Shown here one piece after another: positions 1 to 11,100 of a stretch of 35,270 nt of DNA (positions are counted from its first letter, which is position 1; every line of letters starts with the position of its first letter). The position numbers and the translations under genes were made by a program. This stretch comes from a virus, in the IMG/VR virus record IMGVR_UViG_3300000116_000080, positions 1 through 35,270 of that record; one strand, written 5' to 3'. Under the pieces are notes generated by a model. The model made no database searches. It saw only the letters and a program-made list of their open reading frames with translations, and had not been told where the DNA came from.

Positions 1-1292
1 CAAGCATCCTTTTCTCCTGCTCCTTCTTCTACTTCTTCAAGTCCAGGACAACACTTTTTACCATGAACTCCACAGTCTGTTCCTTTTGCAGTTTGAGCAC
101 ACTCGGTCTCTTCAAATCTTGCTTTGGCCTTTACTTTTTTACCATCGGGTCCAGGTACATACTCGCCAGTGTCAGAACTTTCCATGTCACTGCTGTTTAC
201 AGTGCCATCAACATTTGAATCAACTCTCTTGACTGCCTGACTAGTAAGTTTCTTTAGATTCCCACCACCAATAGTGGACTCATCTTTTGATTCTTTTTGT
301 ACTCTTACAATAGGTGAATTGTGAGGAGAATACTCACTAGGTAAAGAAGTTCTTTGGAATTGAGTTACCCTACCGCCAGGATATACTTTTTCAATCTCTG
401 TCTGAATTTCTGACTTCTTAGGCATTGTTGCCTGAGGAAAGAACATTTTGATCATCAGAGATCTACCTCTCCATATAACAACAACTGCCAACAAGTTACC
501 ATACTCTGCTGGAAGTCTCATTGCTTCATCAACCCCAACCTCTTCTTTCTTTAGTGATGCTTTACGTCCAGCAGGATTTTGCATTGCAATCCGACGTTGC
601 ATCTGCTTATTAGCCTCCTTCTCTTTACCAAAACGAGCAGCAACAACTTCCTTAGCATATGCTTTATTAGACTGACGTTCTATCTTTTCCTTCTTTGCAG
701 AATCCATAGGGACGAAACTTTCAACCTCAACCTCTGCGTTCTCTGGAACGCAGTTAGGAACCATTTTACCGCCTTTATTCTTCATACCTTTTTTCTTATA
801 TCCTACCCAACATTTCTCTGCAATATCTTCAGGTTTAATTAAGTCAACAACTTCCATAAACTTATTGCCGAAAGCATCTTCAATAGCAAGAGATTCTCCC
901 ATGCCACCGCCGTCTCCACCGCCGTTGTCACCTTCACCACCTTCTACTGGTTTATCAATACCAACTTCTTCTGGTTCGCGACCACCGCCACCATAGCGTG
1001 CAGTCATCTTCAATCCTTCGGGAATTTTTTTACACTTCTTATCGGTATAGCAATAATACATGCCTTTGCCACACTTCTCTTCACCAAGAATAATATCAAC
1101 TAGCTTTAATCCAGGTATAATTTCTTCTTGCTGACCTTGCCTCAATCTAGGAACATCCACTTTAGCAGCAGGAGTCATTTTGTTTTTAGCAACTTTTGCC
1201 TCATTCTCATTAGGAGATTTGGTCATGGCGCTAATCTTTCTCTGCTTGGTTGCAGCTTTATGGGTCTTAGGATTTATATCGAAACTTGCCAT
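1..1292 (-). CDS. Cys-motif protein of unknown function (3' end outside window)
   Basis: Open frame of 430 codons starting at ATG 1292 and running off the window edge without a stop, so the C-terminus is missing. I do not recognise a function. Visible parts: a Lys-rich N-terminus (residues 1-45); a Cys cluster C74-x6-C81-x5-C87 followed by KKIPEG; a Gly/Glu-rich acidic linker around residues 100-125; a second motif of the form KCWVGYKKKG...VPNC; a charged, probably helical stretch (AKKEKIERQSNKAYAKEV); and a third Cys cluster near the window edge with a CC pair. Short CxxxxxC modules of this look are, as I recall them, common in marine T4-like phage proteins, often virion-associated. It lies directly after gp16, where T4 has gp17 (large terminase), so it is an insertion between the two terminase genes or an upstream neighbour of gp17. 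A late promoter lies 23 bases upstream. Virion structural role is an inference only. Confidence 0.75.
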   Translation of the reverse strand, partial: MASFDINPKTHKAATKQRKISAMTKSPNENEAKVAKNKMTPAAKVDVPRLRQGQQEEIIPGLKLVDIILGEEKCGKGMYYCYTDKKCKKIPEGLKMTARYGGGGREPEEVGIDKPVEGGEGDNGGGDGGGMGESLAIEDAFGNKFMEVVDLIKPEDIAEKCWVGYKKKGMKNKGGKMVPNCVPENAEVEVESFVPMDSAKKEKIERQSNKAYAKEVVAARFGKEKEANKQMQRRIAMQNPAGRKASLKKEEVGVDEAMRLPAEYGNLLAVVVIWRGRSLMIKMFFPQATMPKKSEIQTEIEKVYPGGRVTQFQRTSLPSEYSPHNSPIVRVQKESKDESTIGGGNLKKLTSQAVKRVDSNVDGTVNSSDMESSDTGEYVPGPDGKKVKAKARFEETECAQTAKGTDCGVHGKKCCPGLEEVEEGAGEKDA

Positions 1293-1313
1293 TTCCTAGA
1301 AAATAGGTTTTTT

Positions 1314-1739
1314 CTATTTATCTTCTTCAATATTTTTAGTTTGTGCTTTAAGCATTTTTGACAATTCTGCTGTAGACCCAAAGAACATTGCATTATTTGT
1401 AATATTAGTTGGACCCTTATCATCAGTATCTAAGTCCTTTAACTTCTTCTGCAAGTCAATTAACTTATCTGTTGCATCTGCAACGTTCTTAATCAATTGT
1501 CCAACTACTTCAAATTGTCTTGGTTGTCCACTATCTTGTGCAAGTTCCAACGCACAATCCAACGCCTCTTGCCCCTTCTCAATGATTGAATAGAGGTTAC
1601 CTCTTGTATATTCATAATCTTTTGTTATATGTTCTTGTTCTGAAGGTTTTTTAATTTCTTCTTTTGCTATTGGTTCTTTTGCAACAATTTCTGCTTCCAC
1701 ATCAAAAGTAGTATTTAAATCATTAAATTTATTAGGCAT
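1314..1739 (-). CDS. 16: Terminase small subunit gp16
   Basis: 141 aa, close to the size of T4 gp16 (164 aa). gp16 binds phage DNA and stimulates the gp17 motor during packaging. The N-terminal 40 residues are acidic and low in complexity. The body from residue 43 (YTRGNLYSIIEKGQEAL) through the VGQLIKNVADATDKLIDLQKKL stretch is clearly helical with heptad-like spacing, as in T4 small terminases, which assemble as rings through coiled coils. Assignment rests on this pattern together with position directly after gp15. The ATG lies 2 bases after the gp15 stop, so translation is probably coupled; no strong Shine-Dalgarno is visible. gp17 is not in the window. Confidence 0.85.
   Translation of the reverse strand: MPNKFNDLNTTFDVEAEIVAKEPIAKEEIKKPSEQEHITKDYEYTRGNLYSIIEKGQEALDCALELAQDSGQPRQFEVVGQLIKNVADATDKLIDLQKKLKDLDTDDKGPTNITNNAMFFGSTAELSKMLKAQTKNIEEDK
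1315..1322 (-). promoter_or_regulatory. T4-type late promoter GATAAATA
   Basis: The minus strand reads GATAAATA here, matching the late promoter core of T4-like cyanophages (NATAAATA; T4 TATAAATA). It overlaps the last codons of gp16 and ends about 23 bases before the ATG of the Cys-motif gene. The same octamer in the same setting occurs before gp8, which supports it. Confidence 0.6.
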
Positions 1740-1741
1740 TC

Positions 1742-2719
1742 TTATAACCCACCAAAACCAAAATTATCACCAGATTCTATTAAATCATTATCTGCAGAAG
1801 TAATTAAGTAAATTGGAGAACCACCAACATGTTCAACCGAAGATGTTTTATACATCCCTCTAGTAACTTTTAAAGTATCATTATTCTTTTCTTTAATGTA
1901 TAAGGTTTCATCATCTATGGTAATATATGATTTTACTGGCAAGTTAGATGCATCATTAACTTCAATAATTCCCTCACCAGCAATTATATCATCAGAAAGA
2001 TTTGTTATGACATTGCCACCGTATGATTTGGTTGCAACTGGTTTAACGTATACAAGATCTCTTCTTGCTTCTGGACTTGGATCTCCACCAGCAACTCCAA
2101 TAGAAACTCTTGTAATAATATCTCCTTTGGATTCTGGAACTGGGCCAAACAAATAAGTTTGGGCAGTAAATTTTAAGGTATATAATAGCACTCTTCTTGA
2201 AGTATAATCTCCTTCATAGTTATCCACAAAAGATACTGAATCTAACGATATTGGTATGTCTCTTTTTTCTCCAATTGATTCTACTAAGTCTATAGTTAAT
2301 GGAAAATTTGGTTGAAAGTATGGAAGTATTTGTTCTACTACTTGAAGCGCATCATCATTTAAAAGAGTCATGATTGACAAATCAAATGACATATTATATG
2401 GAACAGGATGATACATTTTTCGTATCTCTGTTTTGTCTGATTTCAGAGCAGTTGTAAATGTTTGAGTTCCTGCCATTTTTCTACTGGAATCATATGATAT
2501 TCCAGTAAATTCAAATGACATTCTGGGCAAACTAATTTGAACTGGTTTGTTCAAATCTGGTTGTTGTTCTAAACGAGCTAAGAATTTTTGTGTGGGTCCA
2601 TATGCTAAAGGAACTTTTATAATTTCTCCACTATCTCTTTTGATATCAATGTCATTAAATAATGTTCCAAATGCAATGACAGTTTTTCTAAAAATTTGAT
2701 GATAAAAATGGTCAAACAT
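1742..2719 (-). CDS. 15: Tail terminator / proximal tail sheath stabilization protein gp15
   Basis: gp15 caps the completed tail tube and sheath and forms the surface that joins the head neck. The start MFDHFYHQIFRKTVIAFGTLFNDI mirrors T4 gp15 (MFGYFYNSSFRRYATLMGDLF...), and VVEQILPYFQPNFPLTID around residues 127-144 matches the T4 signature QIVEQILPYFQPHF. The order gp13-gp14-gp15-gp16 is that of T4. At 325 aa it is longer than T4 gp15 (272 aa); the extra length is C-terminal (about residues 225-325) and includes a DETLYIKEKNND-TLKVTRGMY segment resembling short beta modules in the large tail proteins here. A good ribosome binding site (AGGAG) precedes the ATG. Confidence 0.93.
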   Translation of the reverse strand: MFDHFYHQIFRKTVIAFGTLFNDIDIKRDSGEIIKVPLAYGPTQKFLARLEQQPDLNKPVQISLPRMSFEFTGISYDSSRKMAGTQTFTTALKSDKTEIRKMYHPVPYNMSFDLSIMTLLNDDALQVVEQILPYFQPNFPLTIDLVESIGEKRDIPISLDSVSFVDNYEGDYTSRRVLLYTLKFTAQTYLFGPVPESKGDIITRVSIGVAGGDPSPEARRDLVYVKPVATKSYGGNVITNLSDDIIAGEGIIEVNDASNLPVKSYITIDDETLYIKEKNNDTLKVTRGMYKTSSVEHVGGSPIYLITSADNDLIESGDNFGFGGL

Positions 2720-2729
2720 TACCTATCTC

Positions 2730-4133
2730 CTAAGGATTACCAAATGGATTAGACTCACTAAAATCAAGTATTTGATCTGCTTCTAATTCTATGGTTTTAT
2801 TTTGGGCAAATCCAGTTTCTGGGATATTAAATTTATTTAGGACAATACTTGCATACGATGCGCTACTGGACTGTCCTATCATTGCCTCTCCTGATATAAA
2901 TTCTCCTTGAATATCTTTTAACTTGAGGACTTGAGTTTCAGAATTCCAAGAATTCACTCGTGCAGTTGCACTACTCGCAGCACCAATTATATCTTCATTT
3001 GTAAGATATGTCCCATAACCAACGTTATGTTGAGGTGCAGATATTATAATTTCAGGAACTCCATCAAAATAACCACCAGCATCTTCAACAATAATTTGTG
3101 ATACTTGTCCTAATGTATTAATTTTTGCACGTACTTTTGCATCTATGGTTGTGCTTGCAATTCCAGGAGCAACTATGGTTACATTTGGTACACCAATGTA
3201 ACCACTTCCAGGACTAGTAATAGTAATAATACCAATTACACTATCTGCAAGATTTGCAACTGCAAATGCTCCAGTCCCTCCTCCACCATGGAAAGTAACT
3301 CTTGGTTTTACTGTATATCCAGCACCAGGATTTACAATGTCAACTCTTTGAACCCTACCTTTATCAGGATCTGGATTGCAAAGATCCACTATTCCATCAA
3401 TCATTGATGATATACCAACAGCAGTAATACCACTAGATGGTGCTGATGATATTGCTACTCTTGGATTTGATTCGTATCCACTACCTCTTCTAGAAACAGT
3501 AATATTTCTTACTGAACCATTTGGAATAATTGATGTTATTGCAGTTGCTGTGGAAGCAACACCAACCATGTTAAATGTCTCAATATAACCCGCATCTATT
3601 ACATTATCATCAATTTCAGAAATTCCAGTATCAATCTCTTCGTCATTATATGCAAAGAGTTCTAATCTCAATTCATAAACATAATTTTTCTGCAATTGCC
3701 AAAATGGTTTTTCATGTTCAACATATTTTATTTCAAATAATCGATCCCCTAAAGGAAAATAAACCAAATCACCTTCTTTTGGTCTAGATGTCAATTTGGT
3801 ATTATCTATTACTGCTATTTGTTGTTGAATGACACTTTCAAATCTTTCTTTGGATATGATAAGAGTTAAGTCATCAACTTCTTGGACACCAAATTTTGAA
3901 AGGAGAGTTCCAGCTCCACTAAATCCCTCATATGTATCAACATATGCTTCAAGAGGAATTGCAGCAGTAAATTCTGATTGAGATACTTCCTCTAATATAG
4001 TTTTTTCATTTACATATACTCTAGGAATATAATAAATTTCCACACCGAACATCTTCAGTTGTTCATTAATTAAATCTTGAATTAAATTCTGCTCTCCAGA
4101 AGATCCATGTAGAAAGAAAGGATTTAATGCCAT
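2730..4133 (-). CDS. 14: Neck protein gp14 with inserted G-x-G-Y repeat domain
   Basis: Neck protein that with gp13 closes the filled head and provides the tail attachment site. The N-terminal 185 residues (MALNPFFLHG start, FGVEIYYIPRVYVNEKTI, DTYEGFSGAGTLLSKFG, GDLVYFPLGDRLFEIKYVEH, FWQLQKNYVYELRLELF) are the gp14 core. T4 gp14 has 256 aa; this one has 467. The extra length includes four tandem beta repeats at about residues 208-367, each ending in a GSGY/GAGY/GGY turn followed by a P-x-V/I strand. The C-terminus (ELEADQILDFSESNPFG) returns to a conserved-looking tail. It starts 3 bases after the gp13 stop and is probably translationally coupled. Confidence 0.93.
   Translation of the reverse strand: MALNPFFLHGSSGEQNLIQDLINEQLKMFGVEIYYIPRVYVNEKTILEEVSQSEFTAAIPLEAYVDTYEGFSGAGTLLSKFGVQEVDDLTLIISKERFESVIQQQIAVIDNTKLTSRPKEGDLVYFPLGDRLFEIKYVEHEKPFWQLQKNYVYELRLELFAYNDEEIDTGISEIDDNVIDAGYIETFNMVGVASTATAITSIIPNGSVRNITVSRRGSGYESNPRVAISSAPSSGITAVGISSMIDGIVDLCNPDPDKGRVQRVDIVNPGAGYTVKPRVTFHGGGGTGAFAVANLADSVIGIITITSPGSGYIGVPNVTIVAPGIASTTIDAKVRAKINTLGQVSQIIVEDAGGYFDGVPEIIISAPQHNVGYGTYLTNEDIIGAASSATARVNSWNSETQVLKLKDIQGEFISGEAMIGQSSSASYASIVLNKFNIPETGFAQNKTIELEADQILDFSESNPFGNP
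3033..3512 (-). repeat. Four tandem G-x-G-Y beta repeats inside gp14
   Basis: Residues about 208-367 of gp14 hold four units of about 45 residues with the pattern (I/V)xx(I/V)x(V/I)xxxGxGYxxxPxV(T/A)I: cores RRGSGYESNPRVAIS, NPGAGYTVKPRVTF, SPGSGYIGVPNVTI and EDAGGYFDGVPEIII. The units are diverged at both protein and DNA level, so they are old duplications. The same unit recurs in gp8, the DUF4815 protein and the giant protein. Confidence 0.8.
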
Positions 4134-4136
4134 ATC

Positions 4137-4976
4137 TTAACCTATCATGTCTAAAGGTGGAAGTTCGTATGTAGAAGACATTTTATCCATCAATGCATTC
4201 ATATCATTTACTCCGTCATCATAAATTTGTCTGCCGTTTAATTCTGTTCCTCCTGGAAGTTTTACTCCCTGGAACTTAATTAAATTTTGACCCCATTGCT
4301 TTTTCATGGCAGCAGTAACATATTTTTTTAAAAAAGAATCATTCCATACTTTTGGTGATTCTGCTGGATCAATTAATCTATAGCAATCAATAACTAAAAA
4401 TTGACCAGCAGTCATAGAACCCCAATCAGCATCAATATAAAGGCGGTCTTGCCTTTGATTAAATCTTATTTGTTTTTGTGTTGTGAGTAAAAAATCAATA
4501 TCTGATAAGTATCTTTTGGTCATTGAATATGTTAAAAGTTCTGTTGACCCCAAGAAGTAAACATCATTTAAAAATAATTGATACTTTATATTAAACATCC
4601 CACCAGAAAGTCCACTAGATCCTTCAAATGAAAATACTTTATTAATACCCATGACTTGGGGGGGAACTTGTATAAAGTTATTGGATTCAAAAAAGTCAAA
4701 TGTTGTAGGAGTTCCTCCTATAATAGCAGTTGCAGATGTTGTTGCTATACCTACACCATTGGAGGATGCTCTTGCTCTATCAATATCTTCTTGTGTAACT
4801 TTATATTTTAAAAACGTTTGAATGACACCATCAAAATGTCGTTCATAAAAGTATTGAAGAGAATCGTCAACAATATCTTCTAATTGCTCATCAGCAACAT
4901 TAATCTCCAATACTGGAGCACCCAATTGTCTTTTAGAATAGTCAATTAATTGTTGGCGAGTTGCTGGTTTTGCCAT
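4137..4976 (-). CDS. 13: Neck protein gp13
   Basis: 279 aa, close to T4 gp13 (309 aa). Together with gp14 it forms the neck that seals the packaged head and receives the tail. The start MAKPATRQQLIDYSKRQLGAP, the segment DEQLEDIVDDSLQYFYERHFDGV (residues about 29-51), FLVIDCYRLIDP and WNDSFLKKYVTAAMKKQWGQNLIKFQGVKLPGG are the typical gp13 signature in cyanophages, and the gene sits directly before gp14. The ATG begins one base after the stop of the upstream 71-aa gene, which argues for coupled translation. Confidence 0.94.
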   Translation of the reverse strand: MAKPATRQQLIDYSKRQLGAPVLEINVADEQLEDIVDDSLQYFYERHFDGVIQTFLKYKVTQEDIDRARASSNGVGIATTSATAIIGGTPTTFDFFESNNFIQVPPQVMGINKVFSFEGSSGLSGGMFNIKYQLFLNDVYFLGSTELLTYSMTKRYLSDIDFLLTTQKQIRFNQRQDRLYIDADWGSMTAGQFLVIDCYRLIDPAESPKVWNDSFLKKYVTAAMKKQWGQNLIKFQGVKLPGGTELNGRQIYDDGVNDMNALMDKMSSTYELPPLDMIG

Positions 4977-4977
4977 T

Positions 4978-5193
4978 TTACTGTTCCTTGTATATAAGTT
5001 GTCTTAGAAGAGATTTGATTTCATCAACATCAGTTTCTAATTTTTCTAATCTCTGTTTTTCTTGATCTTTAACTTTTCTCAAATTTTTATAGTTCTGATA
5101 TTCAGTACTATTTTTATTAACAATTGCATTGGACACAGTATCTCTGACAAGATAACTGTGTCCTTCAACTTTCAAATACCGACAATCTTCCAT
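4978..5193 (-). CDS. Small coiled-coil protein, unknown function
   Basis: 71 aa. The first 30 residues (MEDCRYLKVEGHSYLVRDTVSNAIVNKN) look like a small beta unit; residues 31-71 are strongly charged and heptad-like (YKNLRKVKDQEKQRLEKLETDVDEIKSLLRQLI), predicting a coiled coil. It is tightly packed between the DUF4815 protein (stop 1 base upstream) and gp13 (start 1 base downstream), so it is expressed with the late morphogenesis genes. Where T4 has whisker protein wac just before gp13, this phage has only this short coiled coil; that comparison is positional and not evidence of homology. Confidence 0.85.
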   Translation of the reverse strand: MEDCRYLKVEGHSYLVRDTVSNAIVNKNSTEYQNYKNLRKVKDQEKQRLEKLETDVDEIKSLLRQLIYKEQ

Positions 5194-5194
5194 A

Positions 5195-8100
5195 TTATGC
5201 CAATGCGATTACTCTAAGGTCTTTTAATCTTGGTGGATATGATTGGTTTGTGGATGTTCCAGTCAGTTTTACACTGAAGTATTTAAATTCTGGCAAATTG
5301 TCAATTGTAAATTCATAATCACTGAATAGGGCAGCTTCACTATTTGGACTCAATACGTCAGTTTTTGGAACAACTTTATCTGATGATCCATCACAGTTCT
5401 CAAATTCTATTATATTACCATTTACATCAAGGTTATTTGAACCAGGGAAAGGGTAATAAAGAGGATCTGGATCTGGTGTATTACTAATAGAGTAGAATGC
5501 TCTTATATCGCTATAAGTATTTACATACCCAGATACTAGAACTTTTATGGAAGTAGCAGCATTTTCTAATTCTACTGGTTTATTTGCGTAAATAAACGCG
5601 GTAGGGTCATCAGACAATGATGCAGTTCTAGAGTCATTCACATAATCTGCTATTGGAGAATTGACACGATTGGATATGAGAATCATTGCCATTCTATCAA
5701 GATCAATAACAGGGGAGATATTGGAGTCTGAAGATGATAGAGTGAAAATCATCTCCATTGATTTGTTACCAGGTTGAGTAGCATTATTAGCAATCTCATT
5801 GACCCTAGCGGCAATTAATCTTGGTTCTGGAAGATATGTATCTTCAGACAAGTTAATTGGTGTAGACTCAGTTACTCTAAAAGGAACTTCACCTCCATCA
5901 ATACTTGTTGCAGAAATACCTTTTAATGTTGCTCTAATATCTGTTCCAGGTAAAGCCATAGTTTGTACTATAGGTCTAACTGCTTCAAATTGAATATTCT
6001 GAGTTGCATAAATTAAGTCTCCACCCGAAGATTTGGTTATCTTTGCATAAAGTTTTGGTAAACCAAGTCCACTATTTCTATCAGTACCATTTTGTGCTTT
6101 GGTATCGACCTTAATAAAGTAACTATCTAAAGTAATTGATCTATTTACATTAGAATCTGATAGAATATGTTCAGTATTAATACGTCTCAGAGAGAATCCA
6201 TTGTTTTCATACTTGAATATGTCTGTTTTTGATGGATATGTGAATGATTTTGTATTATCAATACCTCGTGTGATTCCAATCAATTGACCAGCAGATACAC
6301 CAGTATAAGATATAATCTCATTGTCAATCAATGCATAACCAGGATTAGTTGCCCCAACAGACACATTTTCAAAAGTTTGGAATTCACTTGTACTTGCAAT
6401 ACTAATAGCACCAGAATCAGAATTTGTATATTCTGCAGTTAATGATGTTGCTTTAGTATCTGCTCTTGCTCCACTAATAATAACTCTATTGATATCTGAA
6501 TGCATTCCATGATTTTTATGATTTACTTTAATATGTAAACCATCTTCTTCAGTGGATGCTAATTCAAAATTAGAAATAGTTATATCAGAACCTACATCAG
6601 ATACCATTGTGGTAATTCCTGCAGGACTTATATACTGAAGTGGTTTGGCAGCATTAAGTTCAAATTCTCCTTGAACATCATCTATTATGAGTTCATTGAT
6701 ACCAGTAACACTTCCCAGAGAAAGTTGAAGATTTCTTCCGAGATTATCATTACCAAGATCTGTAACAATGAAGGTATCACCAACCCTATATCCAGCACCA
6801 CCCAAATTAACAGTTGCAGCAATTGCAACGCCATTTACAGATCCATTTGCACCAATTGTAATATCTGCAGTTGCATTTCTTCCTACCCCACTAAAGGATA
6901 TAAGAGGAACATTTGCAAATGTGAATTGCGTTGAATCTGATGGTGTGTATCCAATACCAGCATTAATAATAGAGAGATTTCCAGTAGCAGAACCACCCGC
7001 ACCAACATAATTGCCAGTAGCATTGGTATCTTTCTGAATAATCGTATTACCTAGTTCCAGAGTAGACGTGTCAACAAGACTATCAGTATCAATTACCAAT
7101 TTTTTAGAATTAAATTCTAAAGAATCTTTTTCAAGATTTGCAATTTGACTATTCCCTTTGCCCAGTTCTGGACTAAAGAATGAAACTGTTGCAGTTTCTT
7201 CAAACTGTGCAGCATAAAGATTGAACTTTAAATCTTCATATTGACTTGGATTCCATGTAGTTCCATTTTGGGATTTAAACAATGATCCCAAATTTGGTTG
7301 TGCGGAGACAACAACCTGCCTAGATTCCTCTTGCAATAAAGTACTAATGTCAACTTCACCCATTCTAGAAATCCATGCAGTATACTGATTTGAATTTGAT
7401 AGAAGAACAATTGAATGTTCTGTTTCTCCAGCCAAATATATTGGTGATGGAAATACTACACTAGTTGGTTGCGATGCATCAGAAGATACAGTTATTTCAG
7501 CAGGATCAATAATCACCTCACCAAACGGATAAACTTTATTCGATGGAACACCATTATTCATGGGTCTGATTTGAACAACCAAAGGAAGAACTGAATCTTT
7601 TGTTCTAAAGAACAATTCAAGTTCTGTTAAAAATATTCCTGTATTATCTGATACTATAAATGATTGCGCTAAAGGATCCCAGTTCCGAGGTCTGGGTGGG
7701 TTGGGCGGTCTTCTCGGTGGCGGAGGATTTGGGCGTGGTCTAGGGGCTGGTGGTGGCGGTGGTGGCGGTGGTAGTGGTGTTACAGTAGTTGTAGTACTAT
7801 TTGTTCTTGTAGTTGTTACTTGGACATCAACTGCAGGTCTAGACTCAGCTGTTGTTAATATATCAAATCTTGGTCTTCTAGTAGATCTAATAGTCTCTTG
7901 AAGATTATTTATTGTTCCAGAAGCATAATATGGTTCTTCACCATTAGTGTTAGTCAAACCACTAGTTTGACTATTCGTAGAACTACTTGTCAGTCGTAAT
8001 ACTTTTGTACCAGTTTCAAATGATGGATTTGCAGATAGATTTGGATTTGGAATAAAGAATGAACCTAAAACTGTTCCAACAGTGTCAGTAATTAATCTAG

Positions 8101-11100
8101 TGGCAATTACTTCTGCTTCTGCGGAAGCACTTCTAAGTCTCATTCCTGTTCTAATAAATCCACTGTATAGTGATTGATTACTCTCAGCAAGAGATCTTGT
8201 ATCTACGTTTAGAGTGATTGAAGAACTTGAATATGATTCTGGAATTATATAATTTTCATCATATGGGCTATTTGTATATACATCTGTGGGAGAACTTATA
8301 GGACCATATTTATGATTTGAATTTGCGACTCTAAAACTAATATTGGGTGTAGATTGTGAATTTGGTGTTACACTTGACGACATAATACCATTCACAATCT
8401 CTCCTGGAGAAAATACACCACTAATCATACGAATTTCAATTAGTTTTGGAGTTATAAATGTATTAACATCCGACCCATCGAAGAAACCATATACTCTAGT
8501 TTTTGGTCTGAATCTTCTGCCATTAAATTCAATATTGCGTGATCTCATGAATGGGATCACATCAGAACTTACAAGTCTGTCTCCTTCACTAGTAGTTTCT
8601 GTAACTTCTGATACTCTAATTTGTTGTCCCGCTCTATCATCAACACCAGTTCTTGTTAAAGTATCTACAACAGTTGTCTGGAATTGATTTGTTCTTACAA
8701 TTGCTCTACCTGTATTTCTAGCAGTACTACTTGTTAAAGCGGTATTACTTGTAGTTGTTGTTGAAGATCCTGTCCAGGTTGTTGCCCATGATCCCCATCG
8801 GATAGGTCCGAGACCAGTTTGTGCATCAAAACCATTAAATTCAAGTTGAAGTCTTGTTTGAGTATAATCATCAACTTCAACTCTTTGTGGCGCAAGTCTT
8901 ACTTGGTCAACCCAAACATCTGATGATGGGAACAGTTCGATATTACCATCGTAGGTAACGACAAGATATGGAGTTACGTTCTCAACTCTAGTAGCAAAAT
9001 TTTGCTGAATATGAAGTCTATCGATATAATCTGTAGTGATTATTTGACCAGTTCTTCTAAAATTGGATCCGATGAGATCAGTAGCAAATGCTGTGCTGGC
9101 ACTATTTGCCGATGTTGTTCCAATTCCAATCAAAGATTTTGAACCAATCAACATATCAACTTCTGTAGTGAAGTGTGTTGGTCGCAATTCTGAATTAAGT
9201 GGATCAATTGAGTTAGTTACTTTGCTAACTTTTAACTGGTTACGTGTTGTTGTAAAGTTGTCAACAAATATACCAGATTTGAACCTAGTCAAACCAGAAC
9301 TATCAGTAACATTTAAAGATTCAGTTTTTGATTCTAGTAAAGATAAAGCAGTATAGTACTCAAGATTCTTAATTCTATCTTCAAGTACAGATATATCTTG
9401 CATCCTATATCTCTTGTGAGATTTTAATGATACTTGAACATTCTCGGCATTACAAATATATGGTGGAAGTTGGATTGTAGCAACTTCTAAACAATTTTCT
9501 AGAGGTAATGGTGGTAGAGGAGTATCTGATGGAACTCCCTTAACCAATTGGAATCCAGCATCAGGATTAAAATAGATTTTATCTATTCTTGGTAGATAAT
9601 ATGAATATGTAAGAAAAATACTTTCATCTGATGCTAAAATATTTTTAGCAGAGTTTGTTCCATCTTGAAATACTCTTGATTCAAATTCAAATGGAGAGGA
9701 ATCTGTTGATTCTGGATCGAATATTCTGACTCTAGGTCTTATATCAATTATATCTGTTACTTTTGTTTTATCATTAAGAGATGGTAGATCACAATAATCA
9801 AACTGATCATATGATTCAATAGTTGTGATATCTCCTTCTGTAGAATCATTATATTCTGCAGATTCAAAAATTACTTTTAATTTTCTACGTGGAGTTTTTG
9901 TATTTGGTTTTCTAATTAGTCTAGAGTAATCGAGAATTGTATCTCTTTGACCAGAGTCTAGATTATATCTGTTGATGATATTATTGTCACCAACAAAATA
10001 GTCATTAACTGTTGCGGTTATTCCAGAAGAACTGGTTAATATTTGTTCTCCAATATCAAATTGAAGCTCATTTAAGTAAACAAATTTTGCAACAGAAGAA
10101 CTCTGCTTTTCAATATATACTCCAATTGCACCACTATTTTGACCAGTAAATTCTTCACCAATAACAAAATCATCAACTTTTCCAGTAGGACCACTTAAAT
10201 TGAATAATGTTAATGATGGTATTTCTGGATCATTAGTGGTATCAGATTCAAAAACACCATAAACTTTAAGTACATCGGGTTCGAGAAGACAGATGTCTTT
10301 ATCTTGAACTCTTAACCCATATCCATAGTTACCATTAGTTAATCCATCATTTAATGTTGTGGATCCAATTCCTGAAGATACTAATTGTGATTTTGTTACT
10401 ATAATTGAATTGGTCTTTTTTGAATTTTTAACTTTATTACGTATATTTCTTTTTTGTAGAGTTGCAATTAATCTTGCAGGTCCAGAAATAGAAACACCAA
10501 AAATTCTCAGTTCTTTATTGCCATTGGCAAATCTAAATTTATCAGTCGTTAGTTCTTCAAATCCACCAGCAGAATTTATTAGAACATAACGCTCTTCATC
10601 ATATGGAAGGAATGATTCATTTTCTCCTGCTTGCACACTATTGGTGGAATTTGCTGTAACAATTACTTCAAATTCTTTTTTTATTGATAATATTGAAGAT
10701 TCTACATCAATAGACTCTATAAACTTCTTTGGCAGAGGAGTGTATAGAGTATTATCTGTGGAAGATTGGAATTTTGATCCAATAACTGAGAAGTCTGATG
10801 GATTGATGCTTTCCGTGGGCAGACCGCCGTCATTAAGTAGTGATACTGTATTAATGCCAACAATATCAATAATATTATTGTCAGTAATATTTGTAACTTT
10901 CGCATATGTTTTTACTTTTGTTCCACTAAGAAGACTATTTGTAAATTGTACTAAGTCTCCTGGCTTAACAGAATTAATAAATTCTTTATCTGTAGAAGTT
11001 ACTGTCGATATACCTGGAGCAGTACCTGACTTGGGTGATATTGTTACTGACGGATAATTTATTTTACTATATTGTTTTACATTAGCATTAAAAGTTTGTC

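Noticed and set aside
7701-7901. Gly-rich plus-strand frame
   Set aside because: It is the complement of the Pro/Arg hinge of the DUF4815 protein.
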